Part shown: piece by piece, positions 48,001 through 63,030 of the stretch
Layout: every line of letters starts with the position of its first letter
How positions within the stretch are numbered: the first letter of the stretch is position 1
From: Euonymus europaeus
Lineage: Eukaryota; Streptophyta; Magnoliopsida; Celastrales; Celastraceae
DNA: 64,000 nt
NCBI GenBank assembly: GCA_963580455.1
Contig: OY756961.1
Coordinates: 13,931,001-13,995,000, forward strand
Reading direction: 5' to 3'
Position numbers and translations under genes: made by a program
Notes under the pieces: generated by a model
Seen by the model: only the letters and a program-made list of their open reading frames with translations
Database searches by the model: none
Told to the model about the DNA's origin: nothing

Positions 48001-48900
48001 GCAACTTCGGACAATGGATGTTTCTCGGGATAGACTTTTTATTGTTCTACTATGTCAAATTTTACGAGTATAAGCTTCCTACATTATTTCGATGCCAAAA
48101 CACCAACTTTCTATGACAAATAGACAAAACCGCTAAAAGCTCCTCCATAGAGAGAGTTGAGCAACTTCGGACTATCAAAGTTGCTCGGGACAGACTTTTT
48201 ATTGTTCTTCAATGTCAAATTTTACGAGTATAAGCTTCCTACATTATTTCGATGCCAAAACACCAACTTTCTATGACAAATGGACAAAACCGTTAAAATC
48301 TCCTCCATAGAGAGAGTTGAGCAACTTCGGACTATCAATGTTGCTCGGGACAGACTTTTTATTGTTCTTCTATGTCAAATTTTACGAGTATAAGCTTCCT
48401 ACATTATTTCGATGTGAAAACACCAACTTTTTATGAAAATGCACAAAACCGTTAAAAGCTCTTCCATAGAGAGAGTTGAGCAACTTCGGACCATCAAAAT
48501 TGCTCTATGTACACTTTTTGTTGTTCTTCTATGTCAACTTTTACGAGTATAAGCTTCCTACATTATTTCGATGCCAAAACACCAACTTTCTATAGCAAAT
48601 GGACAAAACCGCTAAAAGCTCCTCCATAGAGAGAGTTGAGCAACTTCGGCCTATCAAAGTTGCTCGGGATAGACTTTTTATTGTTCTTCTATGTAAAATT
48701 TTACGAGTATAAGCTTCCTGGATTATTTCGATGTCTAAACACCAACTTTCTATGACAAATAGACAAAACCGCTAAAAGCTCCTCCATAGAGAGAGTTGAG
48801 CAACTTCGGACTATGGAAGTTGCTCGGGATAGGCTTTTTATTGTTCTTCTATGTCAACTTTTATGAGTATAAGCTTCCAAAATTATTTTGATGCCAAAAC
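42031..48900 (+). repeat. Satellite, third and rearranged copies of the 28-monomer super-unit
   Basis: The diagnostic monomer with ACTTTTTATGAAAATGG (2 bp short) occurs near 34525 and 38995 in the two full units. It occurs again near 43310, 46025 and 48425, spaced about 4313, 2715 and 2400 bp. Large internal pieces of the super-unit are therefore present in order but with deletions. A single-monomer duplication with TAGCTCCTCCGTAG lies at about 47656 and 47816. Confidence 0.8.
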
Positions 48901-51900
48901 ATCAACTTTCTATGACAAATGGACAAAACCGTTAAAAGCTCCTCCATAGAGAGAGTTGAGCAACTTCGGACTATCAAAATTGCTCCATGTACACTTTTTG
49001 TTGTTCTTCTATGTCAAATTTTACCAGTATAAGCTTCCTACATTATTTCGATGCCAAAACACCAACTTTCTATGACAAATGGACAAAACCGTTAAAAGCT
49101 CCTCCATAGAGAGAGTTGAGCAACTTCGGACCATCAAAATTGCTCTATGTACACTTTTTGTTGTTCTTCTATGTCAAATTTTACCAGTATAAGCTTCCTA
49201 CATTATTTCGATGCCAAAACACCAACTTTCTATGACAAATGGACAAAACCCTTAAAAGCTCCTCTATAGAGAGAGTTGAGCAACTTCGGACCATCAAAGT
49301 TGCTCGGTGTATAATTTTTATTGTTCTCATATGTCAAATTTTATGAGTATAAGCTTCCTAGATTATTTCGATGCCAAAACACCAACTTTCTTTGACAAAT
49401 GGATAAAACCGTTAAAAGCTCCTCCATAGAGAGAGTTGAGCAACTTCGGACTATGAAAGTTGTTCGGGATAGACTTTTTATTGTTCTTCTATGTCAAAAT
49501 TTACGAGTATAAGCTTCCTACTTTATTTCGATGCCAAAACACCAACTTTCTATGTCAAATGGACAAAACCGTTAAAAGCTCCTCCATAGAGAGAGTTGAG
49601 CAACTTCGGACCATAAAAATTGCTCTATGTACACATTTTGTTGTTCTTCTATGTCAACTTTTACGAGTATAAGCTTCCTACATTATTTTGATGCCAAAAC
49701 ACCAACTTTCTATGACAAATGGACAAAACCGTTAAAAGCTCCTCTATAGAGAGAGTTGAGCAACTTCGGACTATCAAAGTTGCTCGGGACAGACTTTTTA
49801 CTGTTCTTCTATGTCAAATTTTACGAGTATAAGCTTCCTACATTATTTTGAGGCCAAAATACGAACTTTCAATGACAAATGGACAAAAACGTTAAAAGCT
49901 CGTCAATAGAGAGAGTTGAGCATCTTCGGACCATCAAAGTTGCTCGGTGTACAATTTTTATTGTTCTTATATGTCAAATTTTACGAGTATAAGCTTCCTA
50001 GATTATTTCGATGTCAAAACACCAACTTTCTATGACAAATGGACAAAACCGTTAAAAGCTCCTCCATAGAGAGAGTTGAGCAACTTCGGACTATCAAAGT
50101 TGCTCGAGACAGACTTTTTATTGTTCTGCTATGTCAAATTTTACGAGTATAAGCTTCCTACATTATTTCGATGCCAAAACACCAACTTTCTATGACAAAT
50201 GGACAAACCGTTAAAAGCTCCTCCATAGAGAGAGTTGAGCAACTTCGGACCGTCAAAGTTGCTCGGTGTATAATTTTTATTGTTCTCATATGTCAAATTT
50301 TATGAGTATAAGCTTCCGACATTATTTCGATGCCAAAACACCAACTTTCTTTGACAAATGGATAAAACCGTTAAAAGCTCCTCCAAAGATAGAGTTGAGC
50401 AACTTCGGACTATGGAAGTTGCTCGGGATAGACTTTTTATTGTTCTTCTATGTGAAATTTTACGAGTATAAGCTTCCTACTTTATTTCGATGCCAAAACA
50501 CCAACTTTCTATGACAAATGGACAAAACCGTTAAAAGCTCCTCCATAGAGAGAATTGAGCAACTTCGGACTATCAAAGTTGCTCGGGACAGACTTGTTAT
50601 TGTTCTTCTATGTCAAATTTTACGAGTATAAGCTTCATAGATTATTTTGATGCCAAAACACCAACTTTCTACGACAAATTGACAAAACCGTTAAAATCTC
50701 CTCCATTGAGAGAGTTGAGCAACTGCGGACTATCAAAGTTGCTCGGGATAGACTTTTTATTGTTCTTCTATGTCAACTTTTACGAGTATAAGCTTCCTTA
50801 GATTATTTCGATGCCAGAACACCAACTTTTAATGACAAATGGACAAAACCGTTAAAAGCTCCTCCATAGAGAGAGTTGAGCAACTTCGGACTATGGAAGT
50901 TGCTCGGGATAGACTTTTTATTGTTCTTCTATGTGAAATTTTTCGAGTATAAGCTTCCTACATTATTTCGATGCCAAAACACCAACTTTCTATGACAAAT
51001 GGACAAAACCGTTAAAAGCTCCTCCATAGAGAGAGTTGAGCAACTTCGGACCATCAAAATTGCTCTATGTACACTTTTTGTTGTTCTTCTATGTCAACTT
51101 TTATGAATATAAGCTTTCTACATTATTTCGATGCCAAAACACCAACTTTCTGTAGCAAATGGACAAAACCGTTAAAAGCTCCTCCATAGAGAGAGTTGAG
51201 CAACTTCGGACTATCAAAGTTGCTCGGGATAGACTTTTTATTGTTCTTCTATGTAAAATTTTACGATTATAAGCTTCCTAGATTATTTCGATGCCAAAAC
51301 ACCAACATTCTATGACAAATAGACAAAACCGCTAAAAGCTCCTCCATAGAGAGAGTTGAGCAACTTCGGACTATGGAAGTTGCTCGGGATAGACTTTTTA
51401 TTGTTCTTCTATGTGAAATTTTACGAGTATAAGCTTCCTACATTATTTCGATGCGAAAACACAAACTTTCTATGAAAAATGGACAAAACCGTTAAAAGCT
51501 CCTCCATAGAGAGAGTTGAGCAACTTCGGACCATCAAAATTGCTCTATGTACACTTTTTGTTGTTCTTCTATGTCAACTTTTATGAATATAAGCTTTCTA
51601 CATTATTTCGATGCCAAAACACCAACTTTCTGTAGCAAATGGACAAAACCGTTAAAAGCTCCTCCATAGAGAGAGTTGAGCAACTTCGGACTATCAAAGT
51701 TGCTCGGGATAGACTTTTTATTGTTCTTCTATGTAAAATTTTACGATTATAAGCTTCCTAGATTATTTCGATGCCAAAACACCAACTTTCTATGACAAAT
51801 AGACAAAACCGCTAAAAGCTCCTCCATAGAGAGAGTTGAGCAACTTCGGACTATGGAAGTTGCTCGGGATAGACTTTTTATTGTTCTTCTACGTCAACTT

Positions 51901-54900
51901 TTACGAGTATAGGCTTCCAAAATTATTTTGATGCCAAAACACCAACTTTCTATGACAAATGGAGAAAACCGTTAAAAGCTCCACCATAGTGAGAGTTGAG
52001 CAACTTCGGACTATCAAAGTTGCTCGGGACAGACTTTTTATTGTTCTTCTATGTGAAATTTTAAGAATATAAGCTTCCTACATTATTTCGATGCCAAAAC
52101 ACCAACTTTCTATGACAAATGGACAAAACCGTTAAAAGCTCCTCCATAGAGAGAGTTGAGCAACTTCGGAACATCAAAATTGCTCTATGTACACTTTTTG
52201 TTGTTCTTCTATGTCAACTTTTACGAGTATAAGCTTCCTACATTATTTCGATGTCAAAACACCAACTTTCTATAACAAATGGACAAAACCGTTAAAAGCT
52301 CCTCCATAGAGAGAGTTGAGCAACTTCGGACCATCAAAGTTGCTCGGTGTACAATTTTTATTGTTCTTCTATGTCAACTTTTACGAGTATAAGCTTCCTA
52401 CATTATTTCGGTGCCAAAACACCAACTTTCTATGACAAATGGACAAAACCGTTAAAAGCTACTACATAGAGAGAGTTGAGCAACTTCGGACTATCAAAGT
52501 TGCTCGGGACAGACTTTTTATTGTTCTGCTATGTCAAATTTTACAAGTATAAGCTTCCTACATTATTTCGATGCCAAAACACCAACTTTGTACGATAAAT
52601 GGACAAAACCGTTAAAAGCTCCTCCATAGAGAGAGTTGAGCAATTTCGGACCATCAAAATTGCTCTATGTACACTTTTTGTTATTCTTCTATGTCAACTT
52701 TTACGAGTATAAGCTTCCTACATTATTTTGATGCCAAAATACCAACTTTCAATGACAAATGGACAAAAACGTTAAAAGCTGGTCAATAGAGAGAGTTGAG
52801 CATCTTCGGACCATCAAAGTTGCTCGGTGTACAATTTTTATTGTTCTTATATGTCAAATTTTACGAGTATAAGATTCATAGATTATTTCGATGCCAAAAC
52901 ACAAACTTTCTATGACAAATAAACAAAACCGCTAAAAGCTCCTCCATAGAGAGAGTTGAGCAACTTCGGACTATCAAAGTTGCTCGGGATAGACTTTTTA
53001 TTGTTCTTCTATGTCAACTTTTACGAGTATAAGCTTCCAACATTATTTCGATGCCAAAACACCAACTTTCTATGACAAATGGACAAAACCGTTAAAAGCT
53101 CCTCCATAGAGAGAGTTGAGCAACTTCGGACTATCAAAGATGCTCGGGACATACTTTTTATTGTTCTTCTATGTCAAATTTTACGAGTATAAGCTTCCTA
53201 CATTATTTCGATGCCAAAATACCAACTTTCTATGACAAATGGACAAAACCGTTAAAAGCTACTCCATAGAGAGAGTTGAGCAACTTCGGACTATCAAAGT
53301 TGCTCGGGATAGACTTTTTATTGTTCTTCTATGTAAAATTTTAAAAGTATAAACTTCCTAGATTATTTCGATGCCAAAACACCAACTTTCTATGACAAAT
53401 AGACAAAACCGCTAAAAGCTCCTCCATAGAGAGAGTTGAGCAACTTCGGACTATCAAAGTTGCTCGGGATAGACTTTTTATTGTTCTTCTATGTCAACTT
53501 TTACGAGTATAAGCTTTCAACATTATTTCGATGCCAAAACACCAACTTTCTATGACAAATGGACAAAACCGTTAAAAGCTCCTCCATAGAGAGAGTTGAG
53601 CAACTTCGGACTATCAAAGATGCTGGGGACATACTTTTTATTGTTCTTCTATGTCAAATTTTACGAGTATAAGCTTCCTACATTATTTCGTTGCCAAAAC
53701 ACCAACTTTCTATGACAAATGGACAAAACCGTTAAAAGCTCCTCCATAGAGAGAGTTGAACAACTTCGGACCATCAAAATTGCTCCATGTACACTTTTTT
53801 TTGTTCTTCTATGTCAACTTTTACAAGTATAAGCTTCCTACATTATTTCGATGCCAAAACACCAACTTTCTTTGACAAATGGATAAAACCGTTAATAGCT
53901 CCTCCGTAGAGAGAGTTGAGCAACTTCGGACTATGAAAGTTGCTCGGGATAGAATTTTTATTGTTCTTCTATGTCAAATTTTACGAGTATAAGCTTCCTA
54001 GATTATTTCGATGCCAAAACACCAACTTTCTATGACAAATCGACAAAACCGTTAAAAGCTCCTCCATAGAGAGAGTTGAGCAATTTCGGACCATCAAAGT
54101 TGCTCGCTGTACAATTTTTATAGTTCTCATATGTCAAATTTTATGAGTATAAGCTTCCTAGATTATTTCGATGCCGAACACCAACTTTCTTTGACAAATG
54201 GACAAAACCGTTAAAAGCTCCTCCATAGAGAGAGTTGAGCAACTTCGAACTATGAAAGTTGCTCGGGATAGACTTTTTATTGTTCTTCTATGTCAAATTT
54301 TTCGAGTATAAGCTTCCTACATTATTTCGATGCCAAAACACCAACTTTCTATGACAAATGGACAAAACCGTTAAAAGCTCCTCCATAGAGAGAGTTGAGC
54401 AACTTCGGACTATCAAAGTTGCTCGGGACAGACTTTTTATTGTTCTGCTATGTCAAATTTTACAAGTATAAGCTTCCTACATTATTTCGATGCCAAAACA
54501 CCAACTTTCTATGACAAATGGATAAAACCGTTAAAAGCTCCTCCATAGAGAGTGTTGAGCAACTTCAGACTATCAAAGTTGCTCGGGATAGACTTTTTAT
54601 TGTTCTTCTATGTCAAATTTTACGAGTATAAACTTCCTACATTATTTCGATGCCAAAACACCAAGTTTCTATGACAAATGGACAAAACCGTTAAAAGCTC
54701 CTCCATAGAGAGAGTTGAGCAACTTCGGACTATCAAAATTGCTCGGTGTATAATTTTTATTGTTCTTCTATGTCAAATTTTACGAGTATAAGCTTCAAAG
54801 ATTATTTCGATGCCAAAACACCAACTTTCTATGACAAATGGATAAAACCGTTAAAAGCTCCTCCATTGAGAGAGTTGAGCAACTTCGGACTATCCAAGTT

Positions 54901-55660
54901 GCTCGGGACAAACTTTTTATTGTTCTTCTATGTCAAATTTTACGAGTATAAGCTTACTACATTATTTCGATGCCAAAACACCAACTTTCTATGACAAATG
55001 GACAAAACCCTTAAAAGCTCCTCCATAGAGAGAGTTGAGCAACTTCGGACCATCAAAGTTGCTCGGTGTATAATTTTTATTGTTCTCATATGTCAAATTT
55101 TATGAGTATAAGCTTCCTAGATTATTTCGATGCCAAAACACCAACTTTCTTTGACAAATGGATAAAACCGTTAAAAGCTCCTCCATAGAGAGAGTTGAGC
55201 AACTTCGGACTATGAAAGTTGTTCGGGATAGACTTTTTATTGTTCTTCTATGTCAAAATTTACGAGTATAAGCTTCGTACTTTATTTCGATGCCAAAACA
55301 CCAACTTTCTATGTCAAATGGACAAAACCGTTAAAAGCTCCTCCATAGAGAGAGTTGAGCAACTTCGGACCATCAAAATTGCTCTATGTACACATTTTTT
55401 TGTTCTTCTATGTCAACTTTTACGAGTATAAGCTTCCTACATTATTTCGATGCCAAAACACCAACTTTCTATGACAAATGGACAAAACCGTTAAAAGCTC
55501 CTCTATAGAGAGAGTTGAGCAACTTCGGACTATCAAAGTTGCTCGGGACAGACTTTTTATTGTTCTTCTATGTCAAATTTTACGAGTATAAGCTTCCTAC
55601 ATTATTTTGATGCCAAAATACGAACTTTCAATGACAAATGGACAAAAACGTTAAAAGCTC
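48901..55660 (+). repeat. Satellite, heterogeneous stretch with small local duplications
   Basis: All monomers are in + orientation. Local 3-mer (480 bp) duplications are visible: about 51001-51480 against 51481-51960 (marker TTATGAATATAAGCTTTC) and about 53101 against 53581 (marker CAAAGATGCT). The segment near 52660-53160 recurs at about 60660-61160. Material related to the left-arm 5-mer/6-mer HOR reappears at about 54746-55435. No gene is present. Confidence 0.8.
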
Positions 55661-58600
55661 GTCAATAGAGAGAGTTGAGCATCTTCGGACCATCAAAGTT
55701 GCTCGGTGTACAATTTTTATTGTTCTTATATGTCAAATTTTACGAGTATAAGCTTCCTAGATTATTTCGATGTCAAAACACCAACTTTCTATGACAAATG
55801 GACAAAACCGTTAAAAGCTCCTCCATAGAGAGAGTTGAGCAACTTCGGACCGTCAAAGTTGCTCGGTGTATAATTTTTATTGTTCTCATATGTCAAATTT
55901 TATGAGTATAAGCTTCCGACATTATTTCGATGCCAAAACACCAACTTTCTTTGACAAATGGATAAAACCGTTAAAAGCTCCTTCAAAGATAGAGTTGAGC
56001 AACTTCGGACTATGGAAGTTACTCGGGATAGACTTTTTATTGTTCTTCTATGTGAAATTTTACGAGTATAAGCTTCATAGATTATTTTGATGCCAAAACA
56101 CCAACTTTCTACGACAAATTGACAAAACCGTTAAATCTCCTCCATTGAGAGAGTTGAGCAACTGCGGACTATCAAAGTTTCTCGGGATAGACTTTTTATT
56201 GTTCTTCTATGTCAACTTTTACGAGTATAAGCTTCCTTAGATTATTTCGATGCCAGAACACCAACGTTTTATGACAAATGGACAAAACCGTTAAAAGCTC
56301 CTCCATAGAGAGAGTTGAGCAACTTCGGACTATGGAAGTTGCTCGGGATAGACTTTTTATTGTTCTTCTATGTGAAATTTTACGAGTATAAGCTTTCTAC
56401 ATTATTTCGATGCCAAAACACCAACTTTCTATAGCAAATGGACAAAACCGTTAAAAGCTCCTCCATAGAGAGAGTTGAGCAACTTCGGACTATCAAAGTT
56501 GCTCAGGACAGACTTTTTATTGTTCTTCTATGTCAAATTTTATGAGTATAAGCTTCCTACATTATTTCGATGCCAAAACACCAACTTTCTATGACAAATG
56601 GACAAAACCGTTAAAAGCTCCTCCATAGAGAGAGTTGAGCAACTTCGGACTATCAAAGTTGCTCGGGACAGACTTTTTATTGTTCTTCTATGTCAAATTT
56701 TACGAGTATAAGCTTCATAGATTATTTTGATGCCAAAACACCAACTTTCTACGACAAATTGACAAAACCGTTAAATCTCCTCCATTGAGAGAGTTGAGCA
56801 ACTGCGGACTATCAAAGTTTCTCGGGATAGACTTTTTATTGTTCTTCTATGTCAACTTTTACGAGTATAAGCTTCCTTAGATTATTTCGATGCCAGAACA
56901 CCAACTTTTTATGACAAATGGACAAAACCGTTAAAAGCTCCTCCATAGAGAGAGTTGAGCAACTTCGGACTATGGAAGTTGCTCGGGATAGACTTTTTAT
57001 TGTTCTTCTATGTGAAATTTTATGAGTATAAGCTTTCTACATTATTTCGATGCCAAAACACCAACTTTCTATAGCAAATGGACAAAACCGTTAAAAGCTC
57101 CTCCATAGAGAGAGTTGAGCAACTTCGGACTATCAAAGTTGCTCAGGACAGACTTTTTATTGTTCTTCTATGTCAAATTTTACGAGTATAAGCTTCCTAC
57201 ATTATTTCGATGCCAAAACACCAACTTTCTATGACAAATGGACAAAACCGTTAAAAGCTACTCCATAGAGAGAGTTGAGCAACTTCGGACTATCAAAGTT
57301 GCTCGGGACAGACTTTTTATTGTGCTTCTATGTCAAATTTTACGAGTATAAGCTTCATAGATTATTTCGATGCCAAAACACCAACTTTCTATGAGAAATT
57401 GACAAAACCGTTAAAATCTCCTCCATTGAGAGAGTTGAGCAACTTCGGACTATCCAAGTTGCTCGGGACAGACTTTTTATTGTCCTTCTATGTCAAATTT
57501 TACGAGTATAAGCTTCCTACATTATTTTGATGCCAAAATACGAACTTTCTATGACAAATGGACAAAACCGTTAAAAGCTCCTCCATAGAGAGAGTTGAGC
57601 AACTTCGGACCATCAAAATTGCTCTATGTACACTTTTTGTTGTTCTTCTATGTCAACTTTTACGAGTATAAGCTTCCTACATTATTTCGATGTCAAAACA
57701 CCAACTTTCTATGACAAATGGACAAAACCGTTAAAAGCTCCTCCATAGAGAGAGTTGAGCAACTTCGGACCGTCAAAGTTGCTCGGTGTATAATTTTTAT
57801 TGTTCTCATATGTCAAATTTTATGAGTATAAGCTTCCGACATTATTTCGATGCCAAAACACCAACATTCTTTGACAAATGGATAAAACCGTTAAAAGCTC
57901 CTTCAAAGATAGAGTTGAGCAACTTCGGACTATGGAAGTTGCTCGGGATAGACTTTTTATTGTTCTTCTATGTGAAATTTTACGAGTATAAGCTTCATAG
58001 ATTATTTTGATGCCAAAACACCAACTTTCTACGACAAATTGACAAAACCGTTAAATCTCCTCCATTGAGAGAGTTGAGCAACTGCGGACTATCAAAGTTT
58101 CTCGGGATAGACTTTTTATTGTTCTTCTATGTCAACTTTTACGAGTATAAGCTTCCTTAGATTATTTCGATGCCAGAACACCAACGTTTTATGACAAATG
58201 GACAAAACCGTTAAAAGCTCCTCCATAGAGAGAGTTGAGCAACTTCGGACTATGGAAGTTGCTCGGGATAGACTTTTTATTGTTCTTCTATGTGAAATTT
58301 TACGAGTATAAACTTTCTACATTATTTCGATGCCAGAACACCAACTTTCTATAGCAAATGGACAAAACCGTTAAAAGCTCCTCCATAGAGAGAGTTGAGC
58401 AACTTCGGACTATCAAAGTTGCTCAGGACAGACTTTTTATTGTTCTTCTATGTCAAATTTTATGAGTATAAGCTTCCTACATTATTTCGATGCCAAAACA
58501 CCAACTTTCTATGACAAATGGACAAAACCGTTAAAAGCTCCTCCATAGAGAGAGTTGAGCAACTTCGGACTATCAAAGTTGCTCGGGACAGACTTTTTAT

Positions 58601-60655
58601 TGTTCTTCTATGTCAAATTTTACGAGTATAAGCTTCATAGATTATTTTGATGCCAAAACACCAACTTTCTACGACAAATTGACAAAACCGTTAAATCTCC
58701 TCCATTGAGAGAGTTGAGCAACTGCGGACTATCAAAGTTTCTCGGGATAGACTTTTTATTGTTCTTCTATGTCAACTTTTACGAGTATAAGCTTCCTTAG
58801 ATTATTTCGATGCCAGAACACCAACTTTTTATGACAAATGGACAAAACCGTTAAAAGCTCCTCCATAGAGAGAGTTGAGCAACTTCGGACTATGGAAGTT
58901 GCTCGGGATAGACTTTTTATTGTTCTTCTATGTGAAATTTTATGAGTATAAGCTTTCTACATTATTTCGATGCCAAAACACCAACTTTCTATAGCAAATG
59001 GACAAAACCGTTAAAAGCTCCTCCATAGAGAGAGTTGAGCAACTTCGGACTATCAAAGTTGCTCAGGACAGACTTTTTATTGTTCTTCTATGTCAAATTT
59101 TACGAGTATAAGCTTCCTACATTATTTCGATGCCAAAACACCAACTTTCTATGACAAATGGACAAAACCGTTAAAAGCTACTCCATAGAGAGAGTTGAGC
59201 AACTTCGGACTATCAAAGTTGCTCGGGACAGACTTTTTATTGTGCTTCTATGTCAAATTTTACGACTATAAGCTTCATAGATTATTTCGATGCCAAAACA
59301 CCAACTTTCTATGACAAATTGACAAAACCGTTAAAATCTCCTCCATTGAGAGAGTTGAGCAACTTCGGACTATCCAAGTTGCTCGGGACAGACTTTTTAT
59401 TGTCCTTCTATGTCAAATTTTACGAGTATATGCTTCCTACATTATTTTGATGCCAAAATACGAACTTTCTATGACAAATGGACAAAACCGTTAAAAGCTC
59501 CTCCATAGAGAGAGTTGAGCAACTTCGGACCATCAAAATTGCTCTATGTACACTTTTTGTTGTTCTTCTATGTCAACTTTTACGAGTATAAGCTTCCTAC
59601 ATTATTTCGATGTCAAAACACCAACTTTCTATGACAAATGGACAAAACCGTTAAAAGCTCCTCCATAGAGAGAGTTGAGCAACTTCGGACCGTCAAAGTT
59701 GCTCGGTGTATAATTTTTATTGTTCTCATATGTCAAATTTTATGAGTATAAGCTTCCGACATTATTTCGATGCCAAAACACCAACTTTCTTTGACAAATG
59801 GATAAAACCGTTAAAAGCTCCTTCAAAGATAGAGTTGAGCAACTTCGGACTATGGAAGTTGCTCGGGATAGACTTTTTATTGTTCTTCTATGTGAAATTT
59901 TACGAGTATAAGCTTCATAGATTATTTTGATGCCAAAACACCAACTTTCTACGACAAATTGACAAAACCGTTAAATCTCCTCCATTGAGAGAGTTGAGCA
60001 ACTGCGGACTATCAAAGTTTCTCGGGATAGACTTTTTATTGTTCTTCTATGTCAACTTTTACGAGTATAAGCTTCCTTAGATTATTTCGATGCCAGAACA
60101 CCAACGTTTTATGACAAATGGACAAAACCGTTAAAAGCTCCTCCATAGAGAGAGTTGAGCAACTTCGGACTATGGAAGTTGCTCGGGATAGACTTTTTAT
60201 TGTTCTTCTATGTGAAATTTTACGAGTATAAGCTTTCTACATTATTTCGATGCCAAAACAACAACTTTCTATAGCAAATGGACAAAACCGTTAAAAGCTC
60301 CTCCATGGAGAGAGTTGAGCAACTTCGGACTATCAAAGTTGCTCAGGACAGACTTTTTATTGTTCTTCTATGTCAAATTTTACGAGTATAAGCTTCCTAC
60401 ATTATTTCGATGCCAAAACACCAACTTTCTATGACAAATGGACAAAACCGTTAAAAGCTCCTCCATAGAGAGAGTTGAGCAACTTCGGACTATCAAAGTT
60501 GCTCGGGACAGACTTTTTATTGTTCTTCTATGTCAAATTTTACGAGTATAAGCTTCATAGATTATTTGGATGCCAAAACACCAACTTTCTACGACAAATT
60601 GACAAAACCGTTAAATCTCCTCCATTGAGAGAGTTGAGCAACTGCGGACTATCAA
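55661..60655 (+). repeat. Satellite HOR, 12-mer (1920 bp), about 2.6 copies
   Basis: Markers recur every 1920 bp: GCTTCCGACATTA (about 55911/57831/59751), TTAAATCTCC with a 2-bp deletion (56131/58051/59971) and TGTGCTTCTA (57321/59241). A second TTAAATCTCC monomer sits 640 bp further on in each unit. Compensating indels (-2 in TTAAATCTCC, +1 in GCTTCCTTAG) keep the unit close to 12 x 160. Copy 3 stops matching at about 60655. Confidence 0.9.
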
Positions 60656-63030
60656 AATTGCTCTATGTACACTTTTTGTTATTCTTCTATGTCAACTTTT
60701 ACGAGTATAAGCTTCCTACATTATTTTGATGCCAAAATACCAACTTTCAATGACAAATGGACAAAAACGTTAAAAGCTGGTCAATAGAGAGAGTTGAGCA
60801 TCTTCGGACCATCAAAGTTGCTCGGTGTACAATTTTTATTGTTCTTATATGTCAAATTTTACGAGTATAAGCTTCATAGATTATTTCGATGCCAAAACAC
60901 AAACTTTCTATGACAAATAGACAAAACCGCTAAAAGCTCCTCCATAGAGAGAGTTGAGCAACTTCGGACTATCAAAGTTGCTCGGGATAGACTTTTTATT
61001 GTTCTTCTATGTCAACTTTTACGAGTATAAGCTTCCAACATTATTTCGATGCCAAAACACCAACTTTCTATGACAAATGGACAAAACCGTTAAAAGCTCC
61101 TCCATAGAGAGAGTTGAGCAACTTCGGACTATCAAAGATGCTCGGGACAGACTTTTTATTGTTCTTCTATGTCAAATTTTACGAGTATAAGCTTCCTACA
61201 TTATTTCGTTGCCAAAACACCAACTTTCTATGACAAATGGACAAAACCGTTAAAAGCTGCTCCATAGAGAGAGTTGAGCAACTTCGGACCATCAAAATTG
61301 CTCCGTGTACACTTTTTGATGTTCTTCTATGTCAACTTTTACGAGTATAAGCTTCCTACTTTAATTCGATGCCAAAACACCAACTTTCTATGACAAATGG
61401 ACAAAACCGTTAAAAGCTACTCCATAGAGAGAGTTGAGCAACTTCGGACTATCAAAGTTGCTCGGGACAGACATTTTATTGGTCTTCTATGTCAAATTTT
61501 ACGAGTATAAGCTTCCTACATTATTTCGATGCCAAAACACCAACTTTCTATTACAAATGGACAAAACCGTTAAAAGCTCCTCCATAGAGAGAGTTGAGCA
61601 ACTTCGGACTATCAAAGTTGCTCGGCATAGACTTTTTATTGTTCTTCTATGTCAACTTTTACGAGTATAAGCTTCCTACTTTATTTCGATGCGAAAACAC
61701 CAACTTTCTATGACAAATGGACAAAACCGATAAAAGCTCCTCCATAGAGAGAGGTGAGCAACTTTGGACCATCAAAATTGCTCTATGTACACATTTTATT
61801 GTTCTTCTATGTCAACTTTTACGAGTATAAGCTTCCTACATTATTTCGATGTCAAAACTCCAACTTTCTATGACAAATGGACAAAACCGTTACAAGCTCC
61901 TCCATAGAGAGAGTTGAGCAACTTCGGACTATCAAAGTTGCTCGGGACAGACTTTTTATTGTTCTTCTATGTCAAATTTTACGAGTATAAGCTTCCTACA
62001 TTATTTCGATGCCAAAACACCAACTTTCTATGACAAATGGACAAAACCGTTAAAAGCTCCTCCATAGAGAGAGTTGAGCAACTTCGGACTATCAAAGTTG
62101 CTCGGGATAGACTTTTTATTGTTCTTCTATGTCAAATTTTACGAGTATAAGCTTGCTACATTATTTCGATGCCAAAACACCAACTTTCTATGACAAATGG
62201 ACAAAACCGTTAAAAGCTCCTCCATAGAGAGAGTTGACCAACTTCGGACTATCAAAGTTGCTCGGGATAGACATTTTATTGTTCTTCTATGTCAAATTTT
62301 ACGAGTATAAGCTTCCTACATTATTTCGATGCCAAAACACCAACTTTCTATTACAAATGGACAAAACCGTTAAAAGCTCCTCCATAGAGAGAGTTGAGCA
62401 ACTTCGGACTATCAAAGTTGCTCGGGATAGACTTTTTATTGTTCTTCTATGTCAAATTTTACGAGTATAAGCTTCCTACTTGCTTTCGATGCGAAAACAC
62501 CAACTTTCTATGACAAATGGACAAAACCGTTAAAAGCTCCTCCATAGAGAGAGTTGAGCAACTTTGGACCATCAAAATTGCTCAGGATAGACTTTTTATT
62601 GTTCTGCTATGTCAAAGTTTACGAGTATAAGCTTCCCACATTATTTCGATGCCAAAACACCAACTTTCTACGACAAATGGACAAAACTGATAAAAGCTCC
62701 TTCATAGAGAGAGTTGAGCAACTTCGGACCATCAAAATTGCTCTATGTACACTTTTTGTTGTTCTTCTATGTCAAATTTTACAAGTATAAGCTTCCTACA
62801 TCATTTCGATGCCAAAACACCAACTTTCTACGACAAATGGACAAAACCGTTAAAAGCTCCTCCATAGAGAGAGTTGAGCAACTTCGGATCATCAAAATTG
62901 CTCTATGTATACTTTTTGTTGTTCTTCTATGTCAAATTTTAGCAGTATAAGCTTCCTACATCATTTCGATGCCAAAACACCAACTTTCTACGACAAATGG
63001 ACAAAACCGTTAAAAGCTCCTCCATAGAGA
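60656..63030 (+). repeat. Satellite, heterogeneous monomers
   Basis: The block begins with a piece shared with 52660-53160 (AAAGCTGGTCAATAG marker at 60772 and 52774). It continues through class A and B monomers with scattered substitutions such as TTGCTTTCGATGCG near 62481. No HOR is obvious and no gene is present. Confidence 0.8.
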
